A stretch of 64,000 nt of DNA from Tethya wilhelma (lineage: Eukaryota; Porifera; Demospongiae; Tethyida; Tethyidae), in the NCBI GenBank assembly GCA_964030475.1, contig CAXIPT010000002.1, positions 4,625,523 through 4,689,522 of the forward strand, read 5' to 3'. Numbering within the stretch: the stretch's first letter is position 1; the number at the start of each line of letters is the position of its first letter. Position numbers and translations under genes: made by a program. This document shows, piece after piece, positions 10,577-23,600 of the stretch. Below the pieces are notes generated by a model. The model made no database searches. It was not told where the DNA came from and saw only the letters and a program-made list of their open reading frames with translations.

Positions 10577-13500
10577 AAATGCTTTTGACATGGAATAAGT
10601 TGAAAAGATATTAGTTTTTACAGACAAAAAACTGATTTTAATATGCTAGAAATATATACCATGCATCGATTGTGAAATCTAGTGTATCATGTGACCTCTA
10701 GGTATACTGTGAATGAGGATCATGTGAGAGACAAGGAGAGGTTTGCTGCTAAGGAGCGTCAGGAGGCAGTGAGGAGGGCCAAGGAGAAGAGAATGGCAGA
10801 GATAAAGGCCAGGGAGAAGATCAAGAGACAGATTGAAGACGATCGCAAGTAAGTTAGAAAAATGTTTAGCATTACACAGTATTTTGACGAGTATGGCATG
10901 AAAGATATTTACTGCGTAAAGTTATTAAGACTTCTGTAAGTTGAAATTTTTGTGCGTCTGACCAACTGCAAAATTTCCTCCTAAGTTGTATATAAGAGTT
11001 TTGTGAACACGAAATGTTTACTCAGTTTGCAAAACTTTTTTAGTAAAATATTGTTTTATCACTCATTTCAGAGCTCGTCTTCAAAAGTTTGCTACTTCAA
11101 CTAAACCACCCGATATTCCAGCATCCTCTAATATGCAGGCTTCGTCACAAGACCCCACCTACTCAACCACGCCCACTTCTGTCCCGGCTGTATGCCGTGT
11201 GCAAGTAAGACTACCGAATGGTCAAACTTTACGACACAATTTCCCCTCGTCTGCTACTCTAAATGATGTCGCCATCTTTGTGAGCACCAACCATCCTCAG
11301 CTGACGTCAGTGAAGCTGGTTCAACCTTTTCCTCATCATGAGTTTACCGCTGAGGAGTGCAGCCAATCTTTGCTTCAGTTGAAACTCTGTCCTTCTGTTT
11401 CGCTAGTCGTTAGCAAGACCTCTGTACAGGAAGTGGGTGGAGCTTCTGTTTCTATGGATACTAGTCCATCCGTGCAAAACCATAGTGGACCATCAGCGTC
11501 CAATACTAGCCAAAGTGGTTCCAAAATTGACCAAGATAAACTCAAACTTATTCAAAAGTACAAAAGTCAACAGTCTGGTGTCAGTGGGCATGGCCATGTA
11601 CTGGGCGGGGCTTCAGTGAGATCGGGAGAGGAGCCTATGGCGGTTGGAGAATCAGCTGATGATGTCATGGAGATTGGTGACCAGTCCCATTCCGATTCCA
11701 GCGACGAGGATGACAGCAATGATGCAAACCTTCAACCCCTTCCACCCCCTCCTAATATGATGGGGGGACCCCCTCCTAATATGATGGGTGGCCCCCCTCC
11801 TAATATGATGGGGGGCCCCCCTCCTAATATGATAGGGGGGCCCCCTCCTAATATGATGGGTGGACTCCCTCATTTTCCCAGAGGTCATGGTAGAGGAGTG
11901 TTTAGACCCCCAGGAGGCATGTTTGGAGGGGGAGACGATAGTTTTGGTGGGACTGGCCATCGTCTGGGGGGCAAGGAGACAACCCACATGTTTGGAGAGA
12001 TACAGAGAAGACAAGAGTCAGGTATAAATCTAGCGAAGGCGACCTTAAAGGAACTGTGTCACTATATAAGTGCTGTTTTGTTACCAAAAATATGTGATGT
12101 TTTGTGACTTTTTTTGTTGACAAACGTGCAATATACGTACATACTCTGAGCTAGTATTCAGACATGGTACCCAGGTTGCGCTAGAAACAAAACAAAAAAT
12201 GTCCCAAAACGTTAGTAGCAAAACAGCGCATATAATTTCTAGTGACACAGTTCCTTTATGGTCTTTAGATTTTCCAGTCAAAATGTGTTCTCTCTTTGCA
12301 TACATTCTTACATTTACCTTCACAGTGAAATCAGCTGAACTGCGGCGTTCCAATATCATGGCCACGCCCCTCACACCCTCACACTCTCACATCCCCACAC
12401 TAGAGGCACTCTGTACGAGGCTGTTGGTCTCCGTGAGTCGTACCTACGGCCTCCCCTCGTGTTCCTCTCTCTCCCCTTTGGTCGGACAGAGGCTGATGAC
12501 ATCACTCATTGACGTGAAGAGACTCAATATTAAGACATTGGCTAGCTTTCACGGATGGTGAGTATGGGAATGGAGATTGGGAATGTGACACAGTTTTATT
12601 CCAATTCCATGCACTCTGATGTAATGATATACAATTATTTGTATCTCTGTTTATGAAGTGCAAAAATAAAAATTACAATCGATCTGTTTATGTTCTCCCT
12701 CCACACACAGTCCTCTGCAAGTGATCAACCTAGACAACTACATCTACGCCACCAATGAACTCCTCTCAGCTCTGTGGTGAGCCATGATTGAAGATAACAT
12801 GATTGTGCAGGCTAGTTTGTTCCCAAACTCGATCACTCTCTTTGCTTTTTTGGGCAGTTAATATTTGCAAGAAGAGAGCCCGGGAATATTGCTGCACATA
12901 ATGTTGATATGTTACTGACAATCTTTACAGTATATAGCAAGAATGTTTTGCTTATGGTATACCATAATTCGGGAAATTTTCGCGTTAAAAAAATTCATGT
13001 ATCAAAGTTTTGTGTTAAAAATTTTTCGTAGTTTTGCCGCCATCGCAATGTATCTGTAACGGGTTGTCAAATTTTCATGTGCGAAAATTTTTGTAGTTGC
13101 CACAGACTACGAAAATATTTTAACTGCTGAAAATTTCCCAAATTACGATAATATTATATTTCCTTTCTCCTGTGTGTTTATGTTTGTCCAGCTACTTCCC
13201 CAGTTTGGTTCATCTCAGTCTTGGCTCTTGTACCATCGTCACTGATAAAGCTGTGATTGGACTGCTTCCTTGTAAGTGGGTGTGGTTTATGAACATTTGA
13301 CCTTTTATTTTAACCTCTGAACTTTGTTTGACCTTTTAGACCTGTCTGGTTTGAAGTATCTCAGTCTCAATGGTTGTCGGCAGTTAAACGAACCGATCTG
13401 TAGAGCCATCAGAGGTGAGGCTCATTAGTAACTCGTTGTGCAGGGTCTACCTACTGATACTGATAAGAGATATATACGATCTTTTTGAGCTGATCACATT

Positions 13501-15121
13501 GGTACCTTCTTAGGCTGAGATATAATTGTCACTGGTTTGTGTTCTTGCATTTTCATTAGAGTACCTATAATTTGGTGGATTTTGCAGTGAATAATGTTAA
13601 TCATATCTCAGCCTAGGAAGGTTGTATGAAGCTGGGATTGGTGCCATTGCGATCAGCTCAATGGGATCTTTCAAATGGTTTAGTTTTTCACTAAATTCAT
13701 GATCATCAAATTTGTCCGATACCATGAACTATAGCCCATGGTCGAGTGCGATTTTTTCCAAAAAATGGCCATTTTCAAAACTTAGAAATAAAGCACACCA
13801 TTTGAAAGATCTCTCTGAGCTGATCGCAATGGCGCAAGTCCCACTGTTGTACGACCTTCCTAAGTTGAGATGTCAAGTGAAATAACTATTACAAAATTGA
13901 CATCGATTGGAAGTATTTTATTGCCGATTTAGAAAAATGTTTGACTTAATATCTCAGCCTAGGAAGGTTGTATGAAGCTGGGATTGGTACCATTGCAATC
14001 AGCTCAAAGAGATCTTTCAAATGGTTTAGTTTTTCACTAAATTCATGATCATCAAATTTGTCCGATACCATGAACTATAGCCCATGGTCGAGTGCGATTT
14101 TTTCCAAAAAATGGCCATTTTCAAAACTTTGAAATAAAGCAAACCATTTGAAAGATCTCTTTGAGCTGATCGCAATGGCGCAGGTCCCACTGTTGTACGA
14201 TTTTCCTAGGTTGAGATGTCAAGTGAAATAACTATTTTTAAAATTAACATAGATTGGAAGTATTTTATTGCCGATTTAGAATAATGTTTGACTTAATATC
14301 TCAGCCTAGGAAGGTTGTATGAAGCTGGGATTGGTACCATTGCGATCAGCTGAATGAGATCTTTCAAATGGTTTAGTTTTTCACTAAATTTAGGATCNTT
14401 TGACCTAAAATCACTAAAAAAGCGTGGACTATAGTCAGGGGATTTTTATTAAATTTGACAATTTTGGTTGCCGACTCAAAACCTAACAAAATAGATATCA
14501 TTTGAAAGATCTCATTGAGCTGATCACAATGATGTAAGTCCCAGCTTCATTCGACCTTCCTAAACTGAGATATGGCCCTAAACGTAGCTGGTTTTTCAAA
14601 TGTCATTATTTTGATCCTTCCACTGATGGTGAATTAAACTTGTATCTTCTTAAATTGAGATATTTTCTGTCCTAGAGCAATAACTCAAGGAGACATCTTC
14701 TACTTATTAGAGCGATGTACATCACTTTGTCTCCATGGCGAAGCTTGTGGTTTATCTCCATATTCTAGGCAGATTCCAGATGGCTTAGGCAGACCCTGAG
14801 TGGCCTTGTCCAAGTGGCTTAGAAAAAGACAATTTGTAGGATGGTTGTACAGCCATCCTATAATTATGTATGTGCTCCAAACCCCAGTCATTAGTGTGGG
14901 TCATGCAACCCATTGTCTTGAAGAGGAGTGTCAGCTAGATTGGTGTAGCTAGTGTGTGGTGTGGGATGTTTGCTGGATGAGTGGTAATTAGTGGAAACAC
15001 CTTCTTTTGAGCTTGGAGCTAATTTCAGCTGACACCCTTCAGCTTCACAGCTTCACTTCCACACACATTCACAGCTTCACAGCTTCGCATCCATGCACCC
15101 TCACTCTCACAGCTTCATAGC

Positions 15122-15155
<34 letters not shown>

Positions 15156-16708
15156 GCTTCACAATATACCCATATCTACATAGAAAACATCAGAATATGA
15201 CTGATATTAAAATTATTAGACATACATACATACATACATACATACTGCATAACGCATTGTCTGTGAATCTCTTTAGACGGCATTAATGTTCGTGCGATCG
15301 TGTGAGTGTGTGTAGGTATGTCTATCAGTGAGTGTAGGTCAGACAGCTTGATGGATCAGGAGGTATTATGAGGCACATGACATAATGATGTCGTCCAAGG
15401 TACAGTAGATAGGTAGGACTAGCTGAGATATGTCTGGAATGGTTCCGAGTTTCAAGCCATATTGTGTCTGATGAAGACCAACAAAGATTGATAGAAATGT
15501 TCACAAGAAAGGAAATATATGCTTTCAAAACTGCTGTGCAATCCTTAACATCACACATTTCAGAAATGTAATACGCTAGCTAGCTGCACCAGCTCGTGAA
15601 AGAGACACCAAGATCAATAGAAATGTCTCAAGATTAGAAATATAGCTTTTCAAAAACTGCTGTGCAATTCTTAACATTCAAATGTTAGACGTACACATCT
15701 CAGAAATGTAATGTATGCTATAGTTTGCTTGTGAAAGAGATACCATTGTCTAGTCATCAGATCTTTCTCCTCATTATTTCTTACATTTCTCAAACAGGTT
15801 CTTAGAGACTAGTATATACCCTAGACTAACGCCAAGGATTCATCTTGTTATGCAATTCAGTTTCAGGCTTCTCTTTTGTGCCTCGTGCAATAAATCTGGT
15901 CCAATCAGTTTTGATGTCTTGTTCCTCTAAGTGTGTGGTTCAGAGGGTGTAACTCTATAGCCTTAGTGTTGGTAGTGGTGTGTTCCTAGGAGCATATGGT
16001 CAGTGGTTGATGCAACTTGGTTGGGTGCCTACTGGAATGAAGTGAGCAGGCAACATAGAAGCTCTACCTCAGCAGTGTGTGTGTTTGTGTGTGTGAGGGA
16101 GTTAGACAAAGAATTGTGGTTTGTAATGCTTGCACAGTTTCTTTCCAACATTATATGAATACACATATAAGCAAGATATACAGTGCCATATCTCAGTCTG
16201 GGAAGGACGTATGAAGCTGGGATTGGTACCATTGTGATCAGTGTGAAGAGATCTTTCAAATGATATGGTTTATTGCAAGATTTAAATTTTGACCAAAATC
16301 ATCAAAAACCATGGATTATAGCCCATGGTCGAGTGCGATTTTTCGACAAAAATGGTCCTTTTCAATCTTCAAAATAATCCATATCATTTAAAAGATCTCT
16401 TCAAGCTGATCACAATGGTGCAAGTCCCAGCTTCTAACGACCTTCCTAGACTGAGATAACAAGCACCATGATGTCGTGTCAAATTCATACCTGAGTCGGC
16501 ACATGCAGGATTTTACCAGCCGCTTGTTGAGTTTATGGAATGGCAAGAATGTCTTTAATTAGCACCGGGTAATTTAATAGTCCGAAACTATTTATAGAAT
16601 CTCGATTCTTTACCTAATATGGTCATTTCTCATGATAGCTAAATGTATATCAATAGCACTCCCACTTTTTGCAAATTAATGGAATCCAACATCAGCAAGC
16701 AGGCATCG

Positions 16709-16744
<36 letters not shown>

Positions 16745-17229
16745 GTGTGTGTGTGTGTGTGTGCCTACAATCTAATATGTAGACATGATCGATATTCTGT
16801 AGTAAAAGGCACCAGTTGATGTACATCTCTCTCAATCCTACCTACATTTAGCTGCACATATAAAGACAGTAGTTGATTCAATGATCATTTGTTATATATA
16901 TATTTTGAATTCCATAAGCTCCTACTCAACGCAATACCTCCTCTGCACATGCACACACACACACACACACATACACACATACATACCTACATACATACTT
17001 GCTCGTAACACACATAACTACAAATATAGATGCACGAATACTTGTACTTGATTTCCATTATGATCCTATGATATCTCTGATTCTATTTCAAATGATACAT
17101 GGTTGCTATGGAAACTGGTTGTATCATGTCTCCCCTACACCCCCATGCCATACATGCACTTTTCTAATTAGAACACAATTATGTGCCCATTAGCAATGAG
17201 ATGGAGAAGATTATAGTCTTATCAAATTA

Positions 17230-17275
<46 letters not shown>

Positions 17276-17734
17276 TCTTCAGACACTCTGTTGATCAGTG
17301 CCACGCCTTCGATTCCTGTGCCTCCTGTACGACCTCTGGTGACCCCATCTGTGGGTGGTGTGCTCTATCTGGAACATGTACCCGTCGCTCCACATGCAGT
17401 GCAGTTACCATGACAACACAGGAATCAATCATCTGGGAGACTGACACGAGCAGATGTCCAACCATATCTAGTGTTGATCCATCAGTGATCTACTTCCAAG
17501 AACTAGAGGTAAACTTTTGAGTATTTTAACTTTTAACCTTTACAACAAGATTTTATCTTTAAAATGTGCGGTAAGAAAGAGAGAAAAAAGTTCTAGATTT
17601 TCAGCAACAGTTGGGCTTGAACCGAGGTCTTTTAGATTCATAGTCGAACGCTCTTACCACTGAGCTACAAGGAACTTCTTGGAAAGTTTTCAAGACTAGG
17701 TGTAACCATTGTAATGACTTACATATGGTCGCAT

Positions 17735-17778
<44 letters not shown>

Positions 17779-20059
17779 TGTCACATGCTTGTTGCATACA
17801 TTAAGTTAATAAACAAAGCACCATCAATGGCTGTTTTGGCTAAAGAATTGTTAACAAATAGAAGCAAATGAAATGGACATTACGAAATGACTCAGCAGTG
17901 GTAAGAAAGGGGAGATTTCTAACAACCTCACTTAGATTGCTAGAGGACAAGACGTTTGTCATAAACAATTCTTGTTTTGAATAAAACGGAATTTTAACAA
18001 AACCTGCTGTTTTCATAAATCTATTATTCATGCACAATTGTTCAATTTGGTCTCTTAGCAACACTCCTATACCACAAAAGACCACTAGCTGTCAACGTAC
18101 AACAATAGGTAAAAGATGATGTAGCTGTGCGTCATGCATACAATCATAGTTGTTATGTTTATGGTATGTGACCAGCCATGTGTGACCACATCAAAGGCTT
18201 GTTGTGGTCTAGGAATGCTTTGATGTGGTCAGTCCCTCTATGAACAGCTCATGTATATTAATGATGATGGATTGACGCACGCACACGCGCACACACACAA
18301 ACACACACACACACATGCACACCAGTTGGTACGTTGATAATTATGGTCTATGGGATCGTGAATGGCAGAACAATATATCGATCCTCTTAGACAGAAATAA
18401 ATCGCTGTCTCTTGTCCGCTTGTCATTTGATACCTCTCTGGGATTGCATGTCTCGTACATGTACATGTGAAAGGCATGCATGTAAATGTTCTTCTACATG
18501 TGTACGACCAACTCCTAGATTTGTTTCAATCAGGTCAAATTTCGCTCAAACTCACAGCATTTCGAACACACACACACACTCACACACTCACACACTCACA
18601 CACACACACACTCACTTACACACTCACACACTCATACTCGCACGCACACACACATACAGTCGACCATCATGGTCACCCTGGTAACCACCAATATCCAGTC
18701 AACCCCTCTCTCTTCATTCAACTACACCTGCATCTTCTCTTTCAACGGCCAAGGGGCAGCTATCGACTCCCAGGCAACCAGCAATGGTGGATCTTTCACT
18801 TGTGAAGCTCCACCCAGAAGCAGGATACCTGGACTCCAACCAAACCAAGGTATATACATACAAGAAGTTGAAACTAAAAGCTACATCATAACCATGGCTA
18901 CTTGTTACTAAGCTAGCTGGTAATATTCTTAGAAAGGGTGTTGATTACAAATCTCTTTTTCCTGGTTTCCAAGATAATATTGGCAGCTGCTCTGAGTAGT
19001 ATTTCCTTTTTAATGTGTTAATTTTTTTCCTTCTTTTACTTTCGTCTTTCATTGACTGATTGTCACATGATTGTCACATGACTGTCACATGCAGATACTA
19101 TTGATATGGAGGTGGCACTGAGGATCAGAGATAATGTTGTGGAGGATGTGGACATTGTTGCCTTGGAGACTCCCATCGCCATTACCAACTGCTCCGTCCA
19201 ACAGAGGTAGGTCAAAATCATTGATTCACTTTGTTTGTGTTCTGCCCCTTTTGCTAGAGATGTTGTGTTCCTAAGCAGGCTCTGTGATAGTACCACTAGG
19301 TTTGAGATTAGCTGAAAGATGTAGTTCCCTAGCCTATAGCCACCTGACTGGCTCTGTCTTTTGTTGAAGATGTCTCAGGTGTGCCTGAGCAGGCACTGGG
19401 ACCAATGGATATATTCCACTAGGTTATAAATTGGTTTGTGGTAGAGTTAAGATATATAGCTGAAGATATCTTGAGCAGGCAGCGGGATGGTTGGCTAGTT
19501 GTAGAAGATAGCTGAATTAAGATGTCCTAGCTGTGTTTACCTGAGCAGGCAGGCAATGTGAAGGTTTCAGCTTCAAGTGGCTCTGTCTTTTGTTGAAGAT
19601 GTCCTAAGTTGTTGAAGATGTACTTTAGAGGTTTGTTTGCCTGAGCAGGCATTCACTGTGGAGGTTTCAAGTGGTCCTGTTCACATGTGTTTAGCTTCCC
19701 CTTACAAAGTAGCCATCAAATGTTTTGTTTACTCCACAAAGTGAGCAGCCTTACTAGCCAAGGTACCCACTCCCACACACACACTCATCGTGATAAATCA
19801 TTTCTCTGACCACTTCCCTCTGGTGTGTGTGTCTTTTGTGGCTGCTATCTCACCTAGAAACCTCCCTAGCAACAGTCCCTTGCATGCTTGTCTCAACCAC
19901 CACTAGCTAGAGTGGTGAGATGTGATCATATCCGTGTCTTGATGGTCTTCTTGTAAAATGTTTGTAGAGAGGTTTTCCCTCGAACTTTTGGTTCCTGAAT
20001 AAATTGTGAGATACAGTCTTTGCTATAAAGATTCTGAAGTTGTCCTTGAAAGTGTTGCT

Positions 20060-20117
<58 letters not shown>

Positions 20118-20583
20118 CCAGCTGCACTGGTTGTATCAACACAGCCGTCAACAGATGCAAATGGTGTCCTTTCACCTTCAAATGTATCCCAGACAAGCAA
20201 GAGTCACAGTGTGACACACCCACTGAGGTAAGAAGTAGGTAAAGGGTCGTCAAAACAATAACCTTCCAATGCAACCCATGTGCACCAGCTGCATCTATAG
20301 CTTGTCCAGACTTTTCGTAGTCTCTGGTACCATAAAATTTCAAGCTATTCAATAATATTGTCTAGAAGAAATTCACATACTCACTGACTCACCTAACCAA
20401 GCCACGGTTGCCAATAGCAATATCCAATCAAACAAGCAACACAGTGGTGTCGGTCTTGCCAACCAGCTATGTATAATACAGAGAAAACAAAGGCTTTTCG
20501 TGAACCTTTCATTAGGTGATTTTCAGTGATTGTGTGAATTCAAAATCACTTCTAGGAGAACAATATTATTGTATAGTTTCAAA

Positions 20584-20622
<39 letters not shown>

Positions 20623-23600
20623 GCATACACACTGAATTCAGGTGCTCCTCAATTAGAAGTATTGTCAGTTGATTCAACACAGGTAAAAATCTATAATCCA
20701 GAGAAAGACACACATTAACAGAGTTAGCAGCTAAAATTTTGCTCTGGAGCTAGTCAGCAAGTTTTCCAAGTGTGCTTCAAAGTTATGCTGGCTGGATTAA
20801 ACTAAACTTATTTTCATAGGTTGACGATTTGTCCTCCCTGAGGTCGTTGCCACGGTTACACTCCCTCAGTGTGGCTCACTGTCATGGTCTCTCAGCTATC
20901 AGTACTCTGGCTGGTTGCCATGGGTTACGGTCGTTGAATTTAGCCAGTATTACCGTGGAAACGTACGAATTGAAACAATTGAAAGGTTTGTGAATATCAT
21001 ATGGACATGTCAATCAATCATGTGCATGTCACATGACACCACAGCCACCCACCCACGTACACCTACAGGTCTCAGTCTGGAGTCCCTCATCCTCCCAGAT
21101 AGGAACACCTTCACTGATGGTCACATGGAGATAGTGTGCAGTAAGATTTTTACTTAAAACACTGTAATACACACACAGGCAGGCAAGGAGTGTGGCTTGC
21201 TTTGCTTGCCATGCTCTTGTGTAAAGTTTGCTGATGTTTATTTTCCTTCCAGCATGCATAGGTGTCTGTATAGTGCTGACATAGAAATTCAGTGTAAAGG
21301 GAACCTTACGTGTATAATATAAAGCCAGGCAAAAAATTTTTTAGTTTCTCAGGCTTTTTCCTGCAAAAAAACTATGCGAGCAGGAGGGTTTTTATTTTTA
21401 TTTTAGGAGCGTAACCGGATGTACCATGCCTACTTTCCGTATCGTACGAATTGCACATGCTCAATAGGATGCCAGAGATGGCCTACATGTAAAAATCAAT
21501 TGAAAAAATAAGTGACGTAGTAGCAAATAGACTGAAGTGGGCAGGCCTGCGAAACTAAGAATTTTTTGCTGGCCTTATAGCAATGCAATTCATATGATTT
21601 AAATACATGCACGATGTCACTGATGACCATTACCGATTTCTGCCATTTTGCAATCAGCTAGCGAAAACCTCATTATCTGGCTAGCTACTCTTGTACCCTG
21701 TATGGTTTAATTTTTAGAAAACAACTTTAGAAATTGAATGTGGGGGAACAATCGTGGCCTCAGAATGAGGCTACTGGCTAGCTACATGCATGCATATATG
21801 TTTCGTGTACAGTGACAGAGAAGCAGTTTCTTAGAAGCAAATGTTCTCCCTTTGCCATGCTTCATTTGCAAACCATATCATGCTACTTTGTTACATAATT
21901 TATATTATAATGATACCACTGGTAAGCCTATTTGACGGTTGAAATTTGCAACCTATAGCTTGATAATTGTTGTAACTGTCTATTCCCTACATATTCTTGC
22001 ATTTTTGTATAATTCAAGTATTCTAATTCCGGTTCGGTCAATGCTGTGTATGCATTACACTTCTGTCAATGTTTCAATGTTCCTTGTGATTGTATAATAT
22101 TATACATGCTAACAAGAGGAGCAAAAACACAAACACAATAAAACAAGACTGACACAGTTCTACAGTGTGGAAGCAAATTTCAGCTTTAAATTTTGATACT
22201 TAATTTGCATACAAAAATGAAATACCTAAACAAAGACCCTAACTTGATCATCCACGTACTGCATGTAGTCAATTAAGCTGTACATAGGTATAGTCAACAT
22301 GTTAACATTTACACAACCATCTGTAGCAGTATTACTGCAAGAGTGATAGCACTGGCCATTGCAACACTTGAAGCTTTAATGGTGGTGGCAGCATTTGCCT
22401 CATCATCATTGAGTAACTCTTCACAGAACCCAGGAGAGGTGAGATTGCATCTTGACCAAAACTCGTAACTCAGAAAGTCAGGGGGACTACTGGTGTCGTT
22501 GTTACGATCCATGAAGCAGCAGCCTACAGTGTTGATGATGTTGTTAAGGGTTGCTATGCAGCTTGGGTCACATGTACTAGTGTCGCTACAGCTCGACTGA
22601 GCTTCTGCCATATTCTGGACAGTGGACAGAAGGTCGCAGTATGTGCCGAAACGATTGGCATTGCACAAAGTATCGAAAGAGTTAAAACGATGATAACCAT
22701 TGCTGTAGGTTTCACAATCACTTCCTTCTGATAGCTTCTGTCTTAGGTCTTCTACGTATTTTCTTCTGCAAACTACAGATAATTCACGTTCAGCTAATTT
22801 TTGCAAGTCGCAGTTGGGATCTATAACTACATTTAGGTTCAGATCAATTGTTGCTTTAGGACAGATAAACTGACTGTTACGGTCTGTTGTTGTTTCAACT
22901 TCACAGGCAGACCACAGGGAGTACGAGTACTCTAGTGGAACCTGGTCAGACCGACTAATGTTATATAAGGGTATGCAGCATCCAAAGTCATTGCGAGCAT
23001 TAACAAGTAGGGATCTGCACTCAGGACTACAATCAGTAGAATTGCAAGTACTTGCAACATTGTCTTTAAATGTAGTGCGATCTAAAGTTAAACAGAGAGA
23101 TCCCATGGAGTTGACGCTGCATGTATTTCGTATACCTATTGCGTTTGGAGACACATTAATACAGGGTTGATACACCTCTGCAAGTTCTTGATATCCACCG
23201 CTTGTACAGAGACTGTTAGTATATAATGGTCCACACACCTGGTCCTGGATATCTGTTTGTCTCTTTTGCATCTTGTGAAGTTCCTTGGTATGAGTGTTCA
23301 TGTCCCCAGAGAGAGGGTGGTGACCATGACTGTAGGACCTTGCATTACTCCAGCCAATGCACACAGCACTCACACACAGGAGAAGAGAAATAACCAGTAG
23401 ATTCATACTTAACATGTACTCTTGTTATTCAAGTGGTCGGCCTTTTTTTAAGAAGACTACTGTATATAGCCGATATGTCATTCAAGACTTTTGGGTGTGG
23501 TATAGTGTTAGATATAAATTATATTCATGAACTATAATATTTATGGACATGCATGCATCTGATAGCTAGAGCTGCTATAGTGAGTGTGTGAATATGACCT

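Larger units (their letters stand above)
14573..17274. other. intron sequence with simple repeats
   Basis: No exon found. It contains acagcttcac-type tandem blocks (15040-15160), a diverged duplication (15470-15580 versus 15600-15715), one foldback unit, and (GT)n at 16711-16763. Confidence 0.5.
17275..20227 (+). pseudogene. partial plexin: PSI1 to PSI2, four exons
   Basis: Exons 17275-17508, 18660-18849, 19095-19206 and 20122-20227 join in phase without stops (about 214 residues). The first encodes a PSI repeat (CHAFDSCASC...DPICGWCALSGTC), the second and third the plexin linker region (FNYTCIFSFNGQG, VEDVDIVALETPI), the fourth a second PSI (SCTGCINTAVNRCKWCPFTFKC). Sema, IPT, transmembrane and RasGAP parts are missing from the window. 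It lies in intron 8 of the UBX-LRR gene on the same strand, and its phase does not fit that gene. Splice sites are intact, so it is either a duplicated gene fragment, an inserted piece, or a local mis-assembly. Classed as a pseudogene because it is partial. Confidence 0.65.

Noticed and set aside
17600..17676. Functional tRNA gene on the minus strand
   Set aside because: A- and B-box-like blocks are present, but acceptor and T stems do not pair; better explained as a SINE or pseudogene.
15120..20620. CRISPR-like regularly spaced repeats
   Set aside because: Repeats are microsatellites and degenerate tandem units in eukaryotic introns, without uniform repeat-spacer structure.
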